From contig JACQEV010000318.1 in assembly GCA_016200385.1 (NCBI GenBank), positions 1-8,719 of the forward strand: 8,719 nt of DNA. Reading direction: 5' to 3'. The stretch comes from Candidatus Methylomirabilota bacterium (GTDB lineage: Bacteria; Methylomirabilota; Methylomirabilia; Methylomirabilales; Methylomirabilaceae). The notes under the pieces are model-generated. The model saw nothing but the letters and a program-made list of their open reading frames with translations, did no database searches and was not told where the DNA came from. Positions 6,995 through 8,719 of the stretch are shown piece by piece; the stretch's first letter is position 1, and every line of letters starts with the position of its first letter. The translations under genes were made by a program, and so were the position numbers.

Positions 6995-7026
6995 TGGTCG
7001 TCCGACGCGGGCACATCCTTCTCCGC

Positions 7027-7055
7027 TTGATTTTGGTCCCCTGATACCGTATGAT
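7027..7055 (+). promoter_or_regulatory. Sigma70-type promoter for rpmB
   Basis: TTGATT (7027-7032) and TATGAT (7050-7055) are separated by exactly 17 bp, each one or two mismatches from consensus. Transcription would start near 7062, giving a leader of about 50 nt before the rpmB ATG. It lies in the gap between divergent rsmD and rpmB. No equally good promoter is visible for rsmD on the other strand. Based on motif match only. Confidence 0.65.
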
Positions 7056-7060
7056 ACCGT
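7042..7060. repeat. 9-bp direct repeat TGATACCGT, one helical turn apart, over the rpmB -10 box
   Basis: TGATACCGT occurs at 7042-7050 and again at 7052-7060, with start points 10 bp apart, so both copies face the same side of the helix. The pair covers the end of the spacer and the -10 element of the proposed rpmB promoter. It could be a protein-binding site or a chance or slippage duplication. Confidence 0.6.
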
Positions 7061-7098
7061 TCGTTCCTTGGAGATCTCTGAACACCAACCCAACCATC

Positions 7099-7104
7099 GG
7101 AGGG
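7099..7104 (+). promoter_or_regulatory. Ribosome binding site fixing the rpmB start
   Basis: GGAGGG lies 6 nt before the ATG at 7111. It selects this ATG over the upstream in-frame ATG at 7051, which falls inside the predicted -10 box and would add 20 residues unlike any L28 N-terminus. Confidence 0.75.
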
Positions 7105-7110
7105 ACAGGA

Positions 7111-7314
7111 ATGCCGGTCGCACATCCTACGCGGTGCGAGATCTGTGGAAGGGGTCCGCGTGTCAGCCGTCAAGTCAGCCACGCCCACAACGTCAGTAAG
7201 CGCCGCCAGCTCCTCAATATCTCGCGTCACCGCGTTGTGATGAAGGGGGCCACGCGCTATGTGGCCCTCTGCACCCGGTGCCTGCGATCCGGGCGTGTCC
7301 AGAAGGCCGGCTGA
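7111..7314 (+). CDS. rpmB: 50S ribosomal protein L28, zinc-binding (C+) form
   Basis: Small basic large-subunit ribosomal protein of 67 residues, the only plus-strand gene here. CEICGRGPRVSRQVSHAHN (9-27), the L28 signature NVSKRRQLLNI and CLRSGRV are present. Two CxxC pairs, C9/C12 and C54/C57, form the zinc-ribbon site of the C+ type of L28; many bacteria carry a second, cysteine-free copy that is induced under zinc shortage, but none is in this window. The gene has its own promoter and ribosome site, stands alone, and converges on the rel gene with only 13 bp between stop codons. I see no hairpin terminator after it. Confidence 0.97.
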   Translation: MPVAHPTRCEICGRGPRVSRQVSHAHNVSKRRQLLNISRHRVVMKGATRYVALCTRCLRSGRVQKAG

Positions 7315-7327
7315 AAGCAGAGCCCCC

Positions 7328-8719
7328 TTATCCGCTACCACGAATGCGCTCCACTCCAAGCACTCCGTCGATCTGGCGAATCGCACCCATCGCTGATTGA
7401 AGCTGCTTCAGGTCGGACACCTCCAGGGTAAAGGTGTTCAGTCCCTTCCGGTCCTCCGTGACCCGCACATCGGCCTGGGCGATGTTGATCTTGCTCGCCG
7501 AGATCGCCGTGCTGATTGCAGCCAGAATCCCAGGCCTATCCTTTCCGATCGTCACCCGGATCTTGACTTGGTGAGCGGTTTTCGGTGCTGCTTCCCATGA
7601 GACGTTGATCTTTCGGTCCGGCTCGTAGAGCAGTTGGTCCACATTAGGGCAGTCCGCGCTGTGGACCGACACCCCGCGCCCACGGGTAATGAACCCGACG
7701 ATCTCATCACCGGGAAGTGGGCTGCAACACTTGGCGAACCGAATGAGAAAGTCGTTCGCTCCCAGAAGGGTCACGCCCTCATCCGGCCGCTGCCGGACCT
7801 TCCGCTCCGGCTTGGCCTCTCCCTCCTGGGGCAGCTCCTCTGGCGGCAAGAGTTTTGCGATGGCCTGGCGAGGCGAGAGCTTGCCGAAGCCGACAGTGGC
7901 AAAAAACTCATCTGGAGCGACAAAGCCATAACGGGCGACGAGCTTCGCAACCGTTTCCGGCTTGAGGAGTTGCGCCGGGCTTTTTCCAAGCCGTCGGAGC
8001 TCCTTCTCCAGCAGGTCTTTGCCGAGACTGATACTCCGCGCCTTCTCCTCCGTTTTTATCCATTGCTTGATCCGTCCCCTTGCCCGTGGGGTCTTGACGA
8101 GTTTCAACCAGTCACGGCTCGGATGGTGCTTCGGATCGGTGACGATCTCGACGATGTCGCCAGTCTGCAGTTCATACCGGAGGGGAACCAAGCGCCCATT
8201 CACCTTGGATCCCACGCAGGTGAGGCCGACACCGGTATGGACACCGAAGGCGAAGTCGATAGGGGTGGCCCCTTTGGGAAAGCTCTTGACATCCCCTTTT
8301 GGAGTGAAGACGTAGACCTCATCAGGGAAAAGGTCCACCCTGACCGTCTCCAGGAACTCACGGCTGTCTTTCAGATCCCGCTGCCACTCCAGGAGCTGCC
8401 GAATCCACGCGAACCCCTTGTCGGCCGGGTCCAGCGCCGCCCTCCCCTCCTTGTAGACCCAATGGGCTGCGATTCCTTCCTCCGCCGTCTTGTGCATCTC
8501 GTGGGTTCGAATCTGGATCTCCACTGGCTCCCCTACCGGCCCAATCACCGTCGTGTGCAGCGACTGGTACAGGTTGGACTTTGGCATCGCCACAAAGTCC
8601 TTGAACCGGCCAGGAATGGGCTTCCACAGGGAGTGTATCACGCCCAGCGACCCATAGCAGTCTTTCACTGATTCGGTGATCACTCGGATCGCGGTCAGGT
8701 CATAAATCTCATCGAACTC
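7328..8719 (-). CDS. Bifunctional-type (p)ppGpp synthetase/hydrolase (RelA/SpoT family), N-terminus outside window
   Basis: Makes and probably degrades the stringent-response alarmone (p)ppGpp. 463 residues are visible; the frame is open to base 8719, upstream of the GTG at 8683, so the HD hydrolase domain and the first part of the synthetase lie off the window. Numbering from the edge: the synthetase C-terminal part begins EFDEIYDLTAIRVI (1-14), with GRFKDF (37-42), YQSLHTTVIGP (51-61) and VEIQIRTHEMH (66-76). TGS domain about 134-194 (DEVYVFTPKGDVKSFPKGATPIDFAF). A helical region follows, then the zinc-finger/RIS part with CCSPLPGDEI (331-340) and VHSADCPN (352-359), and an ACT domain about 383-457. 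RFKD (38-41) is the RxKD motif typical of bifunctional Rel/SpoT enzymes rather than the ExDD of monofunctional RelA. Whether the hydrolase domain is intact cannot be seen. No symbol given because rel, relA and spoT are used interchangeably. Confidence 0.96.
   Translation of the reverse strand, partial: EFDEIYDLTAIRVITESVKDCYGSLGVIHSLWKPIPGRFKDFVAMPKSNLYQSLHTTVIGPVGEPVEIQIRTHEMHKTAEEGIAAHWVYKEGRAALDPADKGFAWIRQLLEWQRDLKDSREFLETVRVDLFPDEVYVFTPKGDVKSFPKGATPIDFAFGVHTGVGLTCVGSKVNGRLVPLRYELQTGDIVEIVTDPKHHPSRDWLKLVKTPRARGRIKQWIKTEEKARSISLGKDLLEKELRRLGKSPAQLLKPETVAKLVARYGFVAPDEFFATVGFGKLSPRQAIAKLLPPEELPQEGEAKPERKVRQRPDEGVTLLGANDFLIRFAKCCSPLPGDEIVGFITRGRGVSVHSADCPNVDQLLYEPDRKINVSWEAAPKTAHQVKIRVTIGKDRPGILAAISTAISASKINIAQADVRVTEDRKGLNTFTLEVSDLKQLQSAMGAIRQIDGVLGVERIRGSG

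Noticed and set aside
7072..7079. Palindrome GAGATCTC in the rpmB leader
   Set aside because: Only 8 bp, no second copy or further symmetry around it.
7051..7110. 20-residue N-terminal extension of rpmB
   Set aside because: The upstream ATG lies in the predicted -10 box, and the GGAGGG ribosome site points to the ATG at 7111.
6995..7123. N-terminal extension of rsmD to the ATG at 7123
   Set aside because: The extra 43 residues have no RsmD character and would overlap the rpmB start and promoter; MRVIGG at 6994 is the family N-terminus.
7634..8671. Long open frame of 345 codons on the plus strand opposite the rel gene
   Set aside because: It is antisense to a clear RelA/SpoT coding sequence, its translation shows no recognisable domain, and long antisense frames are expected in G+C-rich coding DNA.
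1..8719. Mobile element, CRISPR array, toxin-antitoxin or defence system
   Set aside because: I saw no transposase or integrase, no terminal repeats, no repeat-spacer array, and all intervals between genes are under about 120 bp. The presence of a tRNA gene suggested an integration site, but nothing foreign and no duplicated tRNA 3' end lies beside it.

Overview
This window is a bacterial chromosomal segment of moderately high G+C made almost entirely of housekeeping genes. Apart from rpmB, every gene is on the minus strand. The gene set and order (SPOR-domain protein, HU/IHF, MerR regulator, tRNA-Pro, surE, pcm; and rsmD, coaD, aspartate aminotransferase) resemble what I recall from Desulfobacterota/Geobacter-like genomes and Methylomirabilota (NC10). 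That assignment is a guess from synteny and protein style; there is no rRNA or marker phylogeny here.

Layout, read in the minus direction from the right edge. A bifunctional-type RelA/SpoT (p)ppGpp enzyme (7328-8719) lacks its N-terminal part because it runs off the window. It converges on rpmB (plus strand, 7111-7314, ribosomal protein L28 of the zinc-binding type). rpmB has a good sigma70-like promoter in the roughly 116-bp divergent gap it shares with rsmD. Next comes a tightly overlapped run rsmD > coaD > class I aminotransferase, with stop/start overlaps of 3-4 bases. After a gap of about 97 bp comes miaB, translationally coupled to a membrane-anchored protein with two SPOR-like domains. 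The last block is HU/IHF-family protein > MerR-family regulator > tRNA-Pro(GGG) > intrinsic terminator > surE > pcm; pcm is cut by the left edge.

Functionally the segment combines translation and tRNA/rRNA maturation (L28, RsmD 16S rRNA methyltransferase, MiaB tRNA modification, tRNA-Pro), core metabolism (coenzyme A synthesis, amino-acid transamination), the stringent response (Rel), nucleoid structure and regulation (HU/IHF, MerR), envelope/peptidoglycan binding (SPOR) and stress survival or damage repair (SurE, Pcm).

I found no mobile element, CRISPR array, toxin-antitoxin pair, defence locus or biosynthetic cluster, and no evidence of a novel system. The points worth a second look are regulatory: a terminator placed almost directly on the surE start codon, a tRNA gene that seems to end a protein-coding transcript, a one-helical-turn direct repeat over the rpmB -10 box, and an unresolved MerR start. 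No gene-free stretch exceeds about 120 bp.
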